Shown here: positions 5,248 to 5,428 of the stretch, in pieces
Layout: the number at the start of each line of letters is the position of its first letter
Position numbering within the stretch: the first letter of the stretch is position 1
Source of the DNA: Candidatus Latescibacterota bacterium
GTDB lineage: Bacteria > Krumholzibacteriota > Krumholzibacteriia > Krumholzibacteriales > WJIX01
Assembly (NCBI GenBank): GCA_030643145.1
Contig: DAOWMJ010000146.1
Location: 1-5,428 of the forward strand
Reading direction: 5' to 3'
DNA: 5,428 bases
Made by a program: the position numbers and the translations under genes
Notes under the pieces: model-generated
What the model was told of the DNA's origin: nothing
Databases searched by the model: none
The model's input: the letters and a program-made list of their open reading frames with translations, nothing else

Positions 5248-5399
5248 GCAAAGATTGTTTTTTTGTAACTTTATCGTGATTGCAGAAGCACGCGTAAAAT
5301 TACTGGAATTTGTGCTTGAATAGTGGTTGATTTTTTTGTAAAACTATATTAAGTTAATGCCGTTTAATCAGCTAACTAAAAAATTTAGAGAGTCAACAT

Positions 5400-5428
5400 A
5401 TGTTAAAGAAAACAAATTACCTGCGCGA
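5400..5428 (+). CDS. Start of a gene cut by the window edge
   Basis: ATG at 5400 opens a frame reading MLKKTNYLR before the sequence ends. A weak Shine-Dalgarno (GAGAG, about 6 nt upstream) precedes it, and the basic Lys-Lys start would fit the beginning of a signal peptide. Too little is visible to name it. The 152-nt gap before it (5248-5399) is AT-rich with T-runs at 5259-5267 and 5331-5337 and shows no clear terminator or gene. Confidence 0.4.

Noticed and set aside
5304..5320. Sigma-54-like promoter (TGG…TTG) before the last partial gene
   Set aside because: The spacing between the GG and the following TTG is off by one from the -24/-12 requirement and the GC dinucleotide at -12 is missing.

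Overview
The window looks like chromosomal DNA from an uncultured, probably anaerobic bacterium with a Gram-negative type envelope. The tandem repeats resembling 'GDYTITWGDVSGYVTP...TLTAGHTVEFTATY' and the short extracytoplasmic stretch 'CPY...PGDC...DxDxDGICD' recall proteins of Krumholzibacteriota/Eisenbacteria-like and other FCB-group genomes. This is an impression from recalled families, not a search result. No rRNA, tRNA, CRISPR array, transposase or phage gene is visible.

Layout. Positions 55-74 hold a strong minus-strand terminator hairpin. Positions 346-1170 (minus) encode a secreted lipoprotein built from three tandem units of 78, 78 and 80 codons. A single in-frame TAA at 805-807 interrupts it. 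Positions 1171-1643 are a divergent intergenic region with a good plus-strand promoter candidate (1486-1515) and inverted repeats. Positions 1644-2291 (plus) encode a secreted protein of unknown function, closed by a textbook terminator at 2336-2373. Positions 2374-2811 are non-coding apart from a possible 20-codon ORF, and carry several inverted repeats.

Positions 2812-4545 are a two-gene operon: an isocitrate/isopropylmalate dehydrogenase family enzyme (391 aa, best read as an NADP-type isocitrate dehydrogenase) and, 18 nt downstream, an HD-domain protein (179 aa). In the HD protein the His of the 'HD' pair is Cys while the other expected metal ligands remain. A long hairpin follows at 4560-4601. 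Positions 4669-5247 encode a membrane protein with a signal peptide, a Cys-rich Ca-binding-like ectodomain and three membrane helices with a histidine pattern like small cytochrome-b-type (DUF4405-like) proteins. A new gene starts at 5400 and runs off the window.

How they fit together. The dehydrogenase and HD protein are clearly co-transcribed and may be functionally linked. The membrane protein may be an electron-transfer component. The two secreted proteins look like accessory surface proteins. Nothing ties all the genes into one pathway. The points most worth a second look are the interrupted repeat lipoprotein, the variant HD site beside the dehydrogenase, and the Cys-rich/His-rich membrane protein.
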